Source: Pseudomonas psychrophila HA-4 (GTDB lineage: Bacteria > Pseudomonadota > Gammaproteobacteria > Pseudomonadales > Pseudomonadaceae). Taken from it: 64,000 nt of DNA. Every line of letters starts with the position of its first letter. Within the stretch, counting starts at the first letter, position 1. Position numbers and translations under genes: made by a program. The stretch is taken from assembly GCF_000282975.1 (NCBI RefSeq), contig NZ_ALJC01000093.1, forward strand, positions 62,001 through 126,000. The letters run 5' to 3'. This document shows, piece after piece, positions 1 to 9,139 of the stretch. The notes under the pieces were generated by a model. It was not told where the DNA came from and searched no databases. It worked only from the letters and a program-made list of their open reading frames with translations.

Positions 1-150
<150 letters not shown>

Positions 151-194
151 TTACTTAAACGCTTGACTTCTAAATGGGGGCCTTGCGACCGATT

Positions 195-761
195 TCAAGC
201 CTGCTCGTCAATCGATGGCGAAACCGGCGCTGGCGCTTTGCTGACTAAGACCATAGCCGGGCGAAGTAAGCGACCATTGAGCTGATAGCCCTTTTGAAAC
301 ACCTTGAGCACACTGTTTGGCTCCAAGTCTGCGCTTTCCTGCATTGCCATCGCTTGGTGAAGCCCGGCATTGAAGGGTTCGCCGTGAGGATCAATGGCTT
401 CCAACTGATAACGCTTCAGGGTGTCCTGGAACATTTTCAGGGTCAGCTCGATCCCTTCACGCATTGGACGAATGTTCTCGTCATCTGGATTAGACAGCTC
501 AAGGCCGCGCTCCAGACTGTCGATCACCGGCAATAGATCGCCAGCGAACTTTTCCAATGCAAATTTGTGTGCTTTTTCAACATCCTGTTCGGCACGACGG
601 CGAACGTTCTGCAAATCAGCAGCTACACGCAGAGCTTGATCATTAGCAGCAGCCAGTTGCTCCTCGAGCACCTGTACACGGGCCACCAGATCTTGACCTG
701 CAACATCGGCGGCCTGATTAGCATCTTGGTTCTGCGTATCCATAGTCTGTTCGTCTGCCAT
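195..761 (-). CDS. grpE: Nucleotide exchange factor GrpE
   Basis: 188 residues. GrpE releases ADP from DnaK and acts as a thermosensor in the Hsp70 cycle. The sequence shows the family layout: a variable acidic N-terminus (about 1-30), a long charged helix (about 30-90, [20 protein letters not shown] onward, coiled-coil dimer region), and a C-terminal beta domain with the [18 protein letters not shown] signature near 160-178. The start is favoured by a GAAAGGAG site about 8 nt upstream of the ATG. It is followed by dnaK on the same strand and preceded by a near-consensus sigma-32 promoter, so it is the first gene of the heat-shock operon. Confidence 0.97.
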   Translation of the reverse strand: MADEQTMDTQNQDANQAADVAGQDLVARVQVLEEQLAAANDQALRVAADLQNVRRRAEQDVEKAHKFALEKFAGDLLPVIDSLERGLELSNPDDENIRPMREGIELTLKMFQDTLKRYQLEAIDPHGEPFNAGLHQAMAMQESADLEPNSVLKVFQKGYQLNGRLLRPAMVLVSKAPAPVSPSIDEQA

Positions 762-815
762 AGATTTCTCCTTTCAAACATCGTCCGCGAGCTCAACTCG
801 CGCTTCTGCCAAGGT

Positions 816-843
816 ATATGGGGTCGCAATTTTCAGGTTCAAG
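816..843 (-). promoter_or_regulatory. Sigma-32 (RpoH) heat-shock promoter of grpE-dnaK
   Basis: On the minus strand CTTGAA (838-843) and CCCCATAT (816-823) are separated by 14 nt, a close match to the RpoH consensus CTTGAAA-N13-17-CCCCATNT. It sits about 55 nt upstream of the grpE start. A CGCGAG-CTCAA-CTCGCG hairpin (786-802) lies in the predicted 5' leader. Confidence 0.88.
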
Positions 844-973
844 AGCCAAAAACGACTAAGAAAAGCCTCCCTCCCCCTTAAATGCACCACCCGTGTATTA
901 AAAACGGCCTAAAAAAGCCTAAAAACCAAGCAAATAGAACTAAGCACAACCATTGTCAGCACGAAACAAAACA

Positions 974-989
974 CTGTATAAATAACCAG
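974..989 (+). promoter_or_regulatory. LexA (SOS) box upstream of recN
   Basis: CTGTATAAATAACCAG matches the LexA consensus CTGT-N8-ACAG with one change in the right half. It lies 24 nt before the recN start, as expected for an SOS-induced recN. Confidence 0.85.
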
Positions 990-1013
990 ACATTACGTTT
1001 TGGAGCGGCTCCC

Positions 1014-2696
1014 ATGCTGGTGCACCTGTCCGTACACAACTACGCCATCGTTGAACATCTCGATCTTGAACTCGATCGCGGGATGAGTGTAATCACTGGT
1101 GAGACCGGCGCCGGTAAATCGATCATGCTGGATGCGCTCGGTCTCACATTAGGTGACCGTGCAGACAGTGGCGTGGTTCGCCCCGGAGCCGACAAAGCCG
1201 ACATTCTGGCCACCTTCGACCTGCAAGACATTCCCGAAGCCCGGGCTTGGCTTGCCGAACGCGACCTAGAGAGCGAGGGCCCGTGCATCTTACGTCGCGT
1301 CATCACCGCCGAAGGCCGCTCACGGGGCTACATCAACGGCACCCCTAGCCCGCAAGGCGACTTGAAAGCCTTGGGCGAATTGTTGATAGACATTCACAGC
1401 CAGCACGAGCACCAGTCACTTCTAAAGCCCGACACTCATCGCCGACTGCTCGACGAATATGCAGGGGCCTCCGACCTGGCCCGCCAGGTGCAAATGGCCG
1501 CACAACGCTGGCGCCAGACCCGCCAAGAACTTGAGCACCTGTCCAATTCGGGGGACGAACAGCGCGCACGTCATCAACTGCTGAGCTATCAGCTCGAAGA
1601 GCTCGAAACCTTGTCACTGGGTGAAAACGAGCTGGAAGAACTGGAGCAGGAACACAAAAACCTGACCAACGCCGAAACCTTGCTGACTATTTGCCGTCAA
1701 GTTGTCGAACAGTGCAGCGAGAACGACTCTGGTAACGTCCTCAATGCACTCACGGTAAGCCTGAATCGCTTGTCGAGCATCAATAACAACTCCGGTTCAT
1801 TAAGCGAAGCAGCCGACCTGCTGGCCAGTGCGCAAATTCAGGTCGAAGAAGCCGTAGGCGAACTCAATCGCTTCCTCGATCATTTCGATGCCGACCCGGG
1901 CCGTCTTCAGTACCTCGAAGAACGGCTTGACACCATCTATAGCCTCGCACGCAAACACCGCGTGCAACCGGCTGACGTTGCCGCCCTGCAACAAAACCTG
2001 CTCGATGAACTGGAAACACTCAACGCGAACGATGAAAACATCGAGCGCCTGACCCATGAATTGGCTTCTTACACTCGCCACTATCAAGAGTGCGCGCGCG
2101 AACTGAGCAACCTACGCGGACATGCCGCGACCCGCTTGAGCAGTGCCGTAGAAGAAGAAATCCAGCGCTTGGGCATGCCCGGCGGTCGCTTTGTGATTGA
2201 GTTGCGCCCGCAGAGCAGCAGCGACCCAATGCCTCACGGCCTGGAACATGTCGAGCTTCTGGTCAGTGCCAACCCCGGCCAACCACTCAAAGCGTTAGCC
2301 AAAGTAGCGTCTGGGGGCGAGTTGTCGCGTATCAGCCTTGCCATTCAGGTCATCACGGCACAAACCTCGCGCGTACCAACCCTGGTATTCGACGAAGTGG
2401 ACGTGGGCATTGGTGGCCCAACAGCCGAAATTGTCGGCCAACTACTGCGCCGCCTGGGCGAGCGTGGGCAAGTACTGACGGTTACTCACCTGCCGCAAGT
2501 AGCCGCTCAATGTCACCAGCACCTCTTTGTGCACAAGGTTCGCGAAAGCGAGACAACACGCACGGCCGTCTCAAAACTGAGCAAAAAAGAACGTGTAGAA
2601 GAAGTGGCCCGCATGCTCGGCGGCATTGACCTGACCAAAGAGTCGCTAGCTCACGCAAAGAAAATGGTCGTCACCGCAAAAAATCTCGCGGCTTAG
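1014..2696 (+). CDS. recN: DNA repair protein RecN
   Basis: 560 residues, the normal RecN length. RecN is an SMC-like ATPase recruited to double-strand breaks. Walker A is GETGAGKS at about 29-36, and Walker B is LVFDEVDVGIGG near the C-terminus, preceded by the ABC signature region (VASGGELSRISLA). The middle third is coiled coil. The frame stays open upstream to about 882, but the ATG at 1014 is chosen because it begins MLVHLSVHNYAIVEHL, the conserved start, follows a TGGAG site, and lies downstream of the LexA box. Inferred to be SOS-regulated. Confidence 0.96.
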   Translation: MLVHLSVHNYAIVEHLDLELDRGMSVITGETGAGKSIMLDALGLTLGDRADSGVVRPGADKADILATFDLQDIPEARAWLAERDLESEGPCILRRVITAEGRSRGYINGTPSPQGDLKALGELLIDIHSQHEHQSLLKPDTHRRLLDEYAGASDLARQVQMAAQRWRQTRQELEHLSNSGDEQRARHQLLSYQLEELETLSLGENELEELEQEHKNLTNAETLLTICRQVVEQCSENDSGNVLNALTVSLNRLSSINNNSGSLSEAADLLASAQIQVEEAVGELNRFLDHFDADPGRLQYLEERLDTIYSLARKHRVQPADVAALQQNLLDELETLNANDENIERLTHELASYTRHYQECARELSNLRGHAATRLSSAVEEEIQRLGMPGGRFVIELRPQSSSDPMPHGLEHVELLVSANPGQPLKALAKVASGGELSRISLAIQVITAQTSRVPTLVFDEVDVGIGGPTAEIVGQLLRRLGERGQVLTVTHLPQVAAQCHQHLFVHKVRESETTRTAVSKLSKKERVEEVARMLGGIDLTKESLAHAKKMVVTAKNLAA

Positions 2697-2710
2697 CGAC
2701 GAACGGTCAC

Positions 2711-2760
2711 GGAAAATCATTTTCCAGACAGCACGAAGGCGACTCAGAGGTCGCCTTCGT
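2711..2760. terminator. Bidirectional terminator between recN and fur
   Basis: Two hairpins separate the convergent genes. The first is GGAAAA-TCA-TTTTCC (2711-2725). The second is an 11-bp stem ACGAAGGCGAC / GTCGCCTTCGT (2733-2743 with 2750-2760). Confidence 0.8.
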
Positions 2761-2792
2761 TCGTTTCGCGAACCGAAATTCGCGCGACATGC

Positions 2793-3206
2793 TTACTTAA
2801 TTTTCTTGCGTACGTACAGCACCAAGTTGTGATCCACCAACTCAACGCCGTGCTTGGCCGCGATAGCGTGCTGCAATTTTTCGATGTCTTCGTCGAAAAA
2901 CTCAATCACTTCACCGCTGTCCACATTGACCATATGGTCGTGGTGGCCGCCATCAGCATCAGCCAGCTCAAAGACCGCATGACCGCCATCAAAGTTGTGG
3001 CGGATCACCAGCCCAGCTGACTCAAACTGAGTCAGCACACGGTAAACCGTGGCCAGACCGACGTCTTCGCCAGCCTGCATCAGCGCCTTATAGACATCCT
3101 CGGCACTCATGTGACGCTGCTCGGCAGAGTCAAGCATTTGTAGAATCTTGACTCGTGGCAGAGTCACCTTAAGTCCAGCCTTACGTAGTTCGCTATTTTC
3201 AACCAT
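2793..3206 (-). CDS. fur: Ferric uptake regulator Fur
   Basis: 137 residues. Fur is the Fe(II)-dependent repressor of iron uptake genes. An N-terminal winged helix (about 1-82, including VTLPRVKILQML and GLATVYRVLTQFE) is followed by the metal-binding dimerisation domain with HHDHM at about 88-92 and HNLVLYVRKK at the end. The frame is open upstream, but the ATG at 3206 gives the conserved start MVENSELRKAGLKVTLPRVK. No cysteine is present anywhere, so there is no CxxC structural zinc site; pseudomonad Fur proteins are known to lack it. Divergent from bamE with about 98 bp between the starts, the conserved fur-omlA arrangement. Confidence 0.96.
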   Translation of the reverse strand: MVENSELRKAGLKVTLPRVKILQMLDSAEQRHMSAEDVYKALMQAGEDVGLATVYRVLTQFESAGLVIRHNFDGGHAVFELADADGGHHDHMVNVDSGEVIEFFDEDIEKLQHAIAAKHGVELVDHNLVLYVRKKIK

Positions 3207-3304
3207 GGTTAGCTTTCTCGCGGAAGCCGCTTCGCAGCTTCTCTTAATACGGGTATGATCGGCGTTTACGTTGTCCCAGCCAAGATAGTGGAAGTCGCCC
3301 ACCG

Positions 3305-3838
3305 ATGCAAAACACCAAGCTCTTGCTAACCAGTTTCACCTTTGTGGGACTGCTCGCACTCGCCGGTTGTTCATTCCCCGGGGTTTACAAAATCGACATC
3401 CAACAGGGCAATGTCGTCACGCAGGACATGATAAACCAGTTGCGCCCGGGAATGACCCGCCGGCAAGTGCGGTTTATTATGGGCAACGCCCTGCTGACCG
3501 ATACATTCCACCCTGATCGCTGGGATTATTTGTATAGCCTGCAGCCCGGCGGCGGTGAACGCCAACAAGAACGCATCAGTGTGTTCTTCAACCAAAACGA
3601 CCAACTCGTCAGCTTGTCAGGTGATTTCAAACCTGGTGTAAGCCGCGACGAAGCAATTCTAGGTAAAGAAGGTCCATCCGAGGTGATCACACCTACAGAT
3701 CCGGTACCGGCCCCTGCCGAGAAGAGTGATGTTCCTGCCAAACCGGGATCATTGCTCGATCAAATCCAGAAGGACGTCGACGGGGTTAAAACAGTACCTG
3801 TCCCGACGCCAACGCCTCTGGATACCAACGAGCAATAA
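3305..3838 (+). CDS. bamE: Outer-membrane assembly lipoprotein BamE (OmlA/SmpA)
   Basis: 177 residues. A lipoprotein signal peptide (about 1-22, lipobox LAGC) precedes the SmpA/OmlA domain (about 30-110), with the family motif [19 protein letters not shown]. The C-terminal 60 residues are a proline/alanine-rich extension, longer than in E. coli BamE. The protein is a subunit of the BAM complex that inserts beta-barrel proteins in the outer membrane. Divergent from fur. Confidence 0.94.
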   Translation: MQNTKLLLTSFTFVGLLALAGCSFPGVYKIDIQQGNVVTQDMINQLRPGMTRRQVRFIMGNALLTDTFHPDRWDYLYSLQPGGGERQQERISVFFNQNDQLVSLSGDFKPGVSRDEAILGKEGPSEVITPTDPVPAPAEKSDVPAKPGSLLDQIQKDVDGVKTVPVPTPTPLDTNEQ

Positions 3839-3850
3839 ACGCTCGTTGCA

Positions 3851-3876
3851 AAAAAGCCCGGCGTGCCGGGCTTTTT
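3851..3876. terminator. Bidirectional rho-independent terminator after bamE/rnfH
   Basis: AAAAAGCCCGGC-GT-GCCGGGCTTTTT has an A-run on one side and a T-run on the other, between the convergent bamE and rnfH. Confidence 0.93.
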
Positions 3877-3899
3877 GTTGTCTGCACTAAAAGAGCTGC

Positions 3900-4217
3900 T
3901 TACAACTCGCTCAATCGCTTGGCCTCAGCCGCTTTAGCGGCACGCTGACGCCTGATCTCCTTAGGATCAGCCAGCAGAGGTCGGTAGATCTCGATCCGGT
4001 CACCTGCCTGTACCACGCGAACCTGCGGGTCCATCACCTGCCTGCCAAAGATACCCAGCGGACAATCTGCCAGGTCCACTTCAGGAAACGCCTGCCCGAT
4101 CCCAGACGCCAACACCGCAGCACGCAGTGTTGTGCCCGCGGGCACCGTCAATGCCAACAACTGCTGGCGATCGATGGCCGCATATACCACCTCAATGTCT
4201 ATCACCGGCTCAGCCAT
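3900..4217 (-). CDS. rnfH: RnfH family ubiquitin-like protein
   Basis: 105 residues starting MAEPVIDIEVVYAA. The protein has the beta-grasp pattern of the RnfH/UPF0125 family, with the core motif AGDRIEIYRPLLADPKEIRR and a basic alanine-rich tail. Its role is poorly defined; it is almost always paired with ratA. The start overlaps the ratA stop region by 8 nt, so the two are probably translationally coupled. A longer upstream reading frame exists but would sit inside ratA. Confidence 0.92.
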   Translation of the reverse strand: MAEPVIDIEVVYAAIDRQQLLALTVPAGTTLRAAVLASGIGQAFPEVDLADCPLGIFGRQVMDPQVRVVQAGDRIEIYRPLLADPKEIRRQRAAKAAEAKRLSEL

Positions 4218-4644
4218 ACAACTGCTTGGCCCGCTGACAGAAGGCATCAACCAAGGTGTTGGCGGCCTGATTAAACAAAGGCCCCAGGGTCGCTTTAACA
4301 ATGGCCCCTGCGTAATCGAAGGTCATGTCGAGGCTGATTTTGCAGGCTTTCTCACCCAATGGCTTAAACACCCAAAGCCCGTGCAGCTTGGTAAATGGAC
4401 CCTTTTCGAGGTTCATCTCAATTGATTGGCCCGGCACCAACGTATTACGTGTGACAAAGTGCTGGCTCAAGCTACCTTTAGCCACACCCAGGCTGGCGCG
4501 CATCAGCACCTCAGTGCTTTCAATAATCTCGGCCGATGAGCACCACGGCAAAAACTCCGGGTAGTGCGCCACATCGTTGACTAGGTCATACAGTGCCTGC
4601 GCCGGATAGGGCAGCAAGGCGGAACGTTGGATATGGGTAGTCAT
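4210..4644 (-). CDS. ratA: RatA / START-like polyketide cyclase family protein
   Basis: 144 residues. SRPBCC-fold protein of the RatA/Coq10 type, with signatures YDLVNDVAHYPEFLPWC near the N-terminus and NTLVDAFCQRAKQLYG at the end. E. coli RatA was reported to block 70S assembly, and Coq10 homologues bind ubiquinone, so the exact role here is open. The start MTTHIQRSALLPYP is chosen over an earlier in-frame ATG because it matches the family N-terminus. First gene of the ratA-rnfH pair, divergent from smpB. Confidence 0.92.
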   Translation of the reverse strand: MTTHIQRSALLPYPAQALYDLVNDVAHYPEFLPWCSSAEIIESTEVLMRASLGVAKGSLSQHFVTRNTLVPGQSIEMNLEKGPFTKLHGLWVFKPLGEKACKISLDMTFDYAGAIVKATLGPLFNQAANTLVDAFCQRAKQLYG

Positions 4645-4861
4645 GTCAGCGTTATTTCCACAGCTGGGCGGCAAACACAATCAGAATGCCGAGTGGCGCC
4701 ACATAGCGCATCAATAAAAGAGTCAGAGCAAACAAGGGCAGCATGATACGCGAGGTTAGAAAATTACGCCCAACCACCCAAAAAAGAGCGCGTATTGTCC
4801 AGGAATCAATCTACGTGCTCAAGCGCACAGGTTGACCGTAGCCGACTCGCTCGCAACTCCC

Positions 4862-4876
4862 TATAATGCCGCCCCT
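4862..4876 (+). promoter_or_regulatory. smpB promoter -10 box immediately before the start codon
   Basis: A perfect TATAAT (4862-4867) ends only 9 nt before the smpB ATG at 4877. A transcript from this box would begin about at the start codon, and no Shine-Dalgarno sequence is present (TGCCGCCCCT precedes the ATG). This suggests leaderless or near-leaderless translation of smpB. Confidence 0.5.
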
Positions 4877-5359
4877 ATGGCTAAACAGAAGAAGCACCCT
4901 ACAGGGACCATCGCGCAAAATAAAAAGGCGCGACACGATTACTTCATCGAACATCGGTTCGAGGCTGGTCTGGTCCTGGCCGGCTGGGAAGTAAAAAGTC
5001 TGCGTGCAGGCAAAGCACAGCTGGTCGACAGCTACGTGCTACTCAAGGATGGTGAAGCATGGTTGCTTGGCAGCCACATTTCTCCCCTGACGACCGCCAG
5101 CACCCACGTTATTGCCGACCCGACGCGCAGCCGCAAACTGCTGCTTAACCAGCGCGAGCTGGAAAAGCTGTTTGCCTCAGTGCAGCAGAAGGGTTACGCC
5201 TGCGTCTGCCTCTCGCTTTACTGGAGCAAGCACTTGATCAAGTGCGAAATTGCCCTGGGTAAAGGCAAGAAGGAATACGACAAGCGTCATACCGAGCGTG
5301 AGCGCGATTCTGATCGCGAACTGCAGCGCGCGGTGCGCAATAAGGGCAAGGAAGACTAG
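4877..5359 (+). CDS. smpB: SsrA-binding protein SmpB
   Basis: 160 residues, the standard length. SmpB delivers tmRNA to stalled ribosomes in trans-translation. The conserved core [20 protein letters not shown] and the basic C-terminal tail ([20 protein letters not shown]) are visible. The start is the ATG of [20 protein letters not shown]. An upstream TTG in frame would translate across the -10 box and is unlikely. Its RNA partner ssrA lies 11.4 kb downstream, separated by the lactate operon. Confidence 0.96.
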   Translation: MAKQKKHPTGTIAQNKKARHDYFIEHRFEAGLVLAGWEVKSLRAGKAQLVDSYVLLKDGEAWLLGSHISPLTTASTHVIADPTRSRKLLLNQRELEKLFASVQQKGYACVCLSLYWSKHLIKCEIALGKGKKEYDKRHTERERDSDRELQRAVRNKGKED

Positions 5360-5373
5360 TTCCTCCTCCCTAA

Positions 5374-5444
5374 CGAGTAGGAGCGAGCTTGCCTCGCGAT
5401 CTTTTGATACTTAAAAGATCGCGAGGCAAGCTCGCCCCTACTCG
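5374..5444. repeat. REP-type inverted repeat (REPIN-like) between smpB and lldR
   Basis: A near-perfect palindrome of about 71 bp: CGAGTAGGAGCGAGCTTGCC is answered by GGCAAGCTCGCCCCTACTCG around a CTTTTGATACTTAAAAG centre. The motif is typical of extragenic palindromes in fluorescent pseudomonads. It lies between the convergent smpB and lldR and could also end both transcripts. Confidence 0.88.
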
Positions 5445-5448
5445 TCAT

Positions 5449-6216
5449 TCACAACCCATTACGTCGTTCTGCACGCGCTACGCGCTGAACTTCCTGACGC
5501 ACTTCCTCCAGTACTTCCTGCACATACATCAGATGGCGGCTCGCAACTTCCCGCGCATCCTCTGCCCTGCCTTCGATAATCGCCAGATACAACTCGCGAT
5601 GCTGACCAATCAGCATGTCGCGCGTTTCGCTGCGCTGCTTGTACATGCCGCCAATGTTGGTCACCACATTGCGCTTAAGCAAATCGAACAAGCCGCGAAT
5701 CGTATGCAACAACACCGCGTTATGGCTCGCTTCGGCGATGGCCAAGTGGAAGCTGGCATCCGCTTCGCCTTCCTCGGCGCGCTCCACCTCGTCGACCCGC
5801 GCATAGCAGTCCTGCAAGCGCTCAAACGCCATCCGCAATCGCTCGCGGTCCATATCAGTGGCCCGCAACGCCGCGTAATACGCGCAAGACGCCTCAAGCG
5901 TATGACGAAACTCCAACAAATCGCGCTGCGCCTCGGGGTTGCTCTCCAGCAGTTGCAGCAGTGGATCACTGAACGTCGAGCCCAACGATGTCGCCACGTA
6001 ATTGCCGCCGCCCTGACGACTGACCAACAAACCTTTGGCTGCCAGCTTTTGAATCGCTTCACGCAACGATGGGCGCGACACACCAAATTGCTCCGCCAGC
6101 GCACGCTCTGCCGGCAAACGCTCACCGGCCTTTAACGTGCCCTCGAGAATCATGCCCTCGAGCTGCTCGACAATATCGTCCGACAAACGGCGCTGACGAA
6201 TTTGATCAAACCCCAT
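5449..6216 (-). CDS. lldR: FadR/GntR-family regulator, probable lactate repressor LldR
   Basis: 255 residues. N-terminal winged helix of the GntR family (about 10-75, LPAERALAEQFGVSRPSLREAI) and a C-terminal all-helical FCD effector domain (about 95-240). The start MGFDQIRQRRLSDD has a GGAGAG site upstream. It is divergent from lldP, and a TTGGT-N3-ACCAA palindrome typical of LldR sites lies between them. Inferred to repress the lldP-dld operon until lactate binds. Confidence 0.88.
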   Translation of the reverse strand: MGFDQIRQRRLSDDIVEQLEGMILEGTLKAGERLPAERALAEQFGVSRPSLREAIQKLAAKGLLVSRQGGGNYVATSLGSTFSDPLLQLLESNPEAQRDLLEFRHTLEASCAYYAALRATDMDRERLRMAFERLQDCYARVDEVERAEEGEADASFHLAIAEASHNAVLLHTIRGLFDLLKRNVVTNIGGMYKQRSETRDMLIGQHRELYLAIIEGRAEDAREVASRHLMYVQEVLEEVRQEVQRVARAERRNGL

Positions 6217-6361
6217 AACTGCTCTCCACGCTCCCGACCACACGCCGGGCCCTCTATTCTCGCCGATTCACGCTCGCCAGACACCTATCAGAGAAGACGC
6301 CTTTGACCCCATCAGTTGCCCTGACGACAAATAGCGCGACTAAAGATTTAAGGGCGGCAAA

Positions 6362-6389
6362 TTGACACATACCACATAAGGCTTTTAAC
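6362..6389 (+). promoter_or_regulatory. Probable sigma-70 promoter of the lactate operon
   Basis: TTGACA (6362-6367) and TTTAAC (6384-6389) are separated by 16 nt. A start near 6396 would put the LldR palindrome at about +13 to +30, a position suited to repression. Confidence 0.55.
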
Positions 6390-6408
6390 CTAGCCAACAG
6401 TGATTGTA

Positions 6409-6425
6409 AATTGGTAATACCAATT
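6409..6425. promoter_or_regulatory. LldR operator palindrome
   Basis: AATTGGTAATACCAATT is a perfect 7+7 inverted repeat around AAT. It fits the FadR-subfamily operator TGGT-N3-ACCA and closely resembles described LldR operators (established knowledge). It is located between the divergent lldR and lldP. Confidence 0.82.
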
Positions 6426-6476
6426 ACCCAAGTACACTCCACTGCATCGACCAATAACAATTAGGGGCCACCCCAT

Positions 6477-8171
6477 ATGCAAACTTGGCAACAGCTCTAC
6501 AATCCGCTCGGCAGCCTCGGCCTGTCCGCTCTCGCGGCCGTTATTCCCATCGTGTTCTTCTTTATGGCCTTGGCCGTGTTCCGTCTCAAAGGGCACGTCG
6601 CTGGCAGCATCACCTTGGCATTATCGATTCTGGTCGCGATCTTCGCCTTCCAGATGCCTGTCGACATGGCTTTCGCCGCAGCGGGTTATGGATTTGCCTA
6701 CGGCCTCTGGCCCATCGCCTGGATCATCGTCGCCGCGGTGTTCCTCTACAAACTGACCGTCAAAAGCGGCCAGTTCGAAATCATCCGCAGCTCGGTACTC
6801 TCGATTACAGACGACCAGCGTCTGCAAGTGCTGCTGATCGGTTTCTGCTTTGGCGCGTTCCTTGAAGGCGCTGCCGGTTTTGGTGCTCCGGTCGCGATTA
6901 CCGCCGCCTTGCTAGTAGGCCTGGGTTTCAACCCACTGTACGCCGCCGGCCTGTGCCTGATCGCCAACACCGCGCCCGTAGCGTTTGGCGCACTCGGCAT
7001 CCCAATCATCGTGGCAGGCCAGGTCACCGGCATCGACGCGTTCAAAATCGGCGCCATGGCCGGTCGCCAACTGCCTCTGCTGTCGCTGTTCGTACCGTTC
7101 TGGCTGGTATTCATGATGGACGGCCTGCGCGGCGTGCGTGAAACCTGGCCTGCTGCACTGGTTGCCGGCCTGAGCTTCGCCATCACCCAGTACTACACCT
7201 CCAACTACATTGGCCCAGAACTGCCGGACATCACCTCCGCACTGGCCAGCCTCGTCAGCCTGACTCTGTTCCTGAAAGTCTGGCAGCCAAAACGTACCGC
7301 AGGCGCGCAGATTGCGGGCGTTACCTCTGACGTCATCGTTACCGGCAGCACAGGCGGCTTCGGCAAACCAACCAACCTCATGGTTTCGCCTTACAGCCTG
7401 ATGCAGATTTTGAAAGCTTGGTCACCGTTCCTGATCCTCACCGTACTGGTCACTATCTGGACCCTCAAACCGTTCAAGGCCATGTTCTCGGCAGGCGGTT
7501 CGATGTATGGCTGGGTGTTCAACTTTGCAATCCCGCACCTTGATCAACTGGTCATCAAGACCGCGCCAATCGTTACCGCCCCAACGGCGATTGCAGCCGT
7601 GTTCAAACTGGACCCGATCTCAGCCACCGGCACGGCCATTTTCTTCTCGGCCTTGATCTCGATGCTGATCCTGAAAATCAACGTCAAAACTGGTCTGACC
7701 ACTTTCAAAGAGACCCTATACGATCTGCGCTGGCCGATCCTGTCCATCGGCATGGTGTTGGCGTTTGCCTTCGTCACCAACTACTCAGGCATGTCCTCCA
7801 CCATGGCATTGGTGTTGGCGGGTACCGGCGCGGCATTCCCATTCTTCTCGCCGTTCCTTGGCTGGCTGGGTGTATTCCTGACCGGCTCCGACACCTCGTC
7901 GAACGCCCTGTTCAGCTCGCTACAAGCCACCACTGCACACCAGATCGGCGTGAGCGACACCCTCATGGTGGCCGCCAACACCAGCGGCGGCGTGACCGGC
8001 AAAATGATCTCCCCGCAATCAATCGCCGTGGCCTGTGCGGCAACTGGCCTGGTAGGTAAAGAGTCGGACCTGTTCCGCTTCACCCTGAAACACAGCCTGT
8101 TCTTCGCAACAATCGTCGGCCTGATCACCCTAGCCCAGGCGTACTGGTTCACCGGCATGTTGGTGCACTAA
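6477..8171 (+). CDS. lldP: L-lactate/glycolate permease LldP
   Basis: 564 residues of the LctP family. Many hydrophobic segments are spread along the whole length (for example [20 protein letters not shown] near the N-terminus). The family motifs [12 protein letters not shown] and [14 protein letters not shown] are present. It is an inner-membrane proton symporter for lactate and related 2-hydroxy acids. AGGGG lies upstream of the start. First gene of the lactate operon and divergent from the repressor gene. Confidence 0.95.
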   Translation: MQTWQQLYNPLGSLGLSALAAVIPIVFFFMALAVFRLKGHVAGSITLALSILVAIFAFQMPVDMAFAAAGYGFAYGLWPIAWIIVAAVFLYKLTVKSGQFEIIRSSVLSITDDQRLQVLLIGFCFGAFLEGAAGFGAPVAITAALLVGLGFNPLYAAGLCLIANTAPVAFGALGIPIIVAGQVTGIDAFKIGAMAGRQLPLLSLFVPFWLVFMMDGLRGVRETWPAALVAGLSFAITQYYTSNYIGPELPDITSALASLVSLTLFLKVWQPKRTAGAQIAGVTSDVIVTGSTGGFGKPTNLMVSPYSLMQILKAWSPFLILTVLVTIWTLKPFKAMFSAGGSMYGWVFNFAIPHLDQLVIKTAPIVTAPTAIAAVFKLDPISATGTAIFFSALISMLILKINVKTGLTTFKETLYDLRWPILSIGMVLAFAFVTNYSGMSSTMALVLAGTGAAFPFFSPFLGWLGVFLTGSDTSSNALFSSLQATTAHQIGVSDTLMVAANTSGGVTGKMISPQSIAVACAATGLVGKESDLFRFTLKHSLFFATIVGLITLAQAYWFTGMLVH

Positions 8172-8202
8172 TAAATAGCGCTATGGTTACTGCACGTTAA
8201 AA

Positions 8203-8275
8203 GCGCCGGGGTTATACCCGGCGCCAATAATTCACTACCCGGTCCGCCTTGCGGCTGAAGAGGGTTTTCAGCCGC
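8203..8275 (+). terminator. Two hairpins in the lldP-lutA spacer
   Basis: GCGCCGGG / CCCGGCGC (8203-8210 with 8217-8224) and GCGGCTGAA / TTCAGCCGC (8251-8259 with 8267-8275) occupy most of the 143-bp spacer. Neither has a T-run, so they may act as mRNA stabilisers or partial terminators that set the ratio of permease to dehydrogenase proteins. Confidence 0.5.
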
Positions 8276-8314
8276 GACCGTGGACACATAACCGGGACCA
8301 CCCGGAGACGCCTG

Positions 8315-9139
8315 ATGAGCGAGCTTTTTTACAACGCCGTGCCAAACGCGACCCGTGTCGCCCCACCCCTTCCTACCCCTCGCCGATACCCTGCGCACAA
8401 ACCCCGCAAGGTCTACCTGTTCGGCACCTGTGTCGTCGACCTGTTCTTCCCTGAAGCCGGGATGGACGCGATTCACCTGATCGAACGCGAAGGTATCGAA
8501 GTTGATTACCCGCAAGGCCAAAGCTGCTGCGGACAACCGGCCTACACCTCGGGTTACACCGACCAAGCCCGCGAAGTTGCCCGCGCCCAGCTAGCCCTGT
8601 TTGCCGAAGATTACCCTGTGATCGTGCCCTCCGGCTCCTGCGCCGGCATGCTGCGCGAGCACTACGAAGACCTGTTCAAAGACGAGCCCGAGGCCTTGAA
8701 AAAGGTTCATGCCTTAGCCGAACGCACCTTTGAACTCACCGAATTCCTGCTGTTCGTGTGCAAAGTGCAATTCAAGGACAGCGGCGCGCCTGTCAAAGTC
8801 GCACTGCACACCTCATGTTCTGCCCGCCGCGAAATGAACACCCACCTGCACGGCCGCGAAATGCTCGCTCAACTGAGCAACGTGGAGCGCATCGACCATA
8901 GCCATGAAAGTGAATGCTGCGGCTTTGGTGGGACATTTAGCGTTCGCATGCCCGATATTTCCGGCGCCATGGTCGCCGACAAAACCCGAGCCCTGATTGA
9001 AACCGGCGCGCACCAAGTGCTGACCGCCGACTGTGGCTGCCTGATGAACATCAACGGTTCGCTCGAAAAACAGAAACAAGCCCTACGCGGCCAGCACTTG
9101 GCCAGTTTCCTGTGGCAGCGCACCGGAGGTGGACAATGA
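8315..9139 (+). CDS. lutA: Lactate utilisation protein A (LldE/YkgE), CCG-domain Fe-S protein
   Basis: 274 residues. Two cysteine-rich CCG domains are visible: FGTCVVDLFFPEAG with QSCCGQPAYTSG in the first half, and HTSCSARREM with SECCGFGGTFSVR in the second. In the LutABC/LldEFG complex this subunit carries heterodisulfide-reductase-like iron-sulfur centres and takes part in L-lactate oxidation to pyruvate. The start MSELFYNAVPN follows CCCGGAGACG. The stop overlaps the lutB start (ATGA). Confidence 0.93.
   Translation: MSELFYNAVPNATRVAPPLPTPRRYPAHKPRKVYLFGTCVVDLFFPEAGMDAIHLIEREGIEVDYPQGQSCCGQPAYTSGYTDQAREVARAQLALFAEDYPVIVPSGSCAGMLREHYEDLFKDEPEALKKVHALAERTFELTEFLLFVCKVQFKDSGAPVKVALHTSCSARREMNTHLHGREMLAQLSNVERIDHSHESECCGFGGTFSVRMPDISGAMVADKTRALIETGAHQVLTADCGCLMNINGSLEKQKQALRGQHLASFLWQRTGGGQ

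Noticed and set aside
5389..6135. 248-codon plus-strand frame opposite lldR
   Set aside because: Antisense of a clear GntR/FCD regulator; composition (many Gln, Arg, Leu) is that of a shadow.
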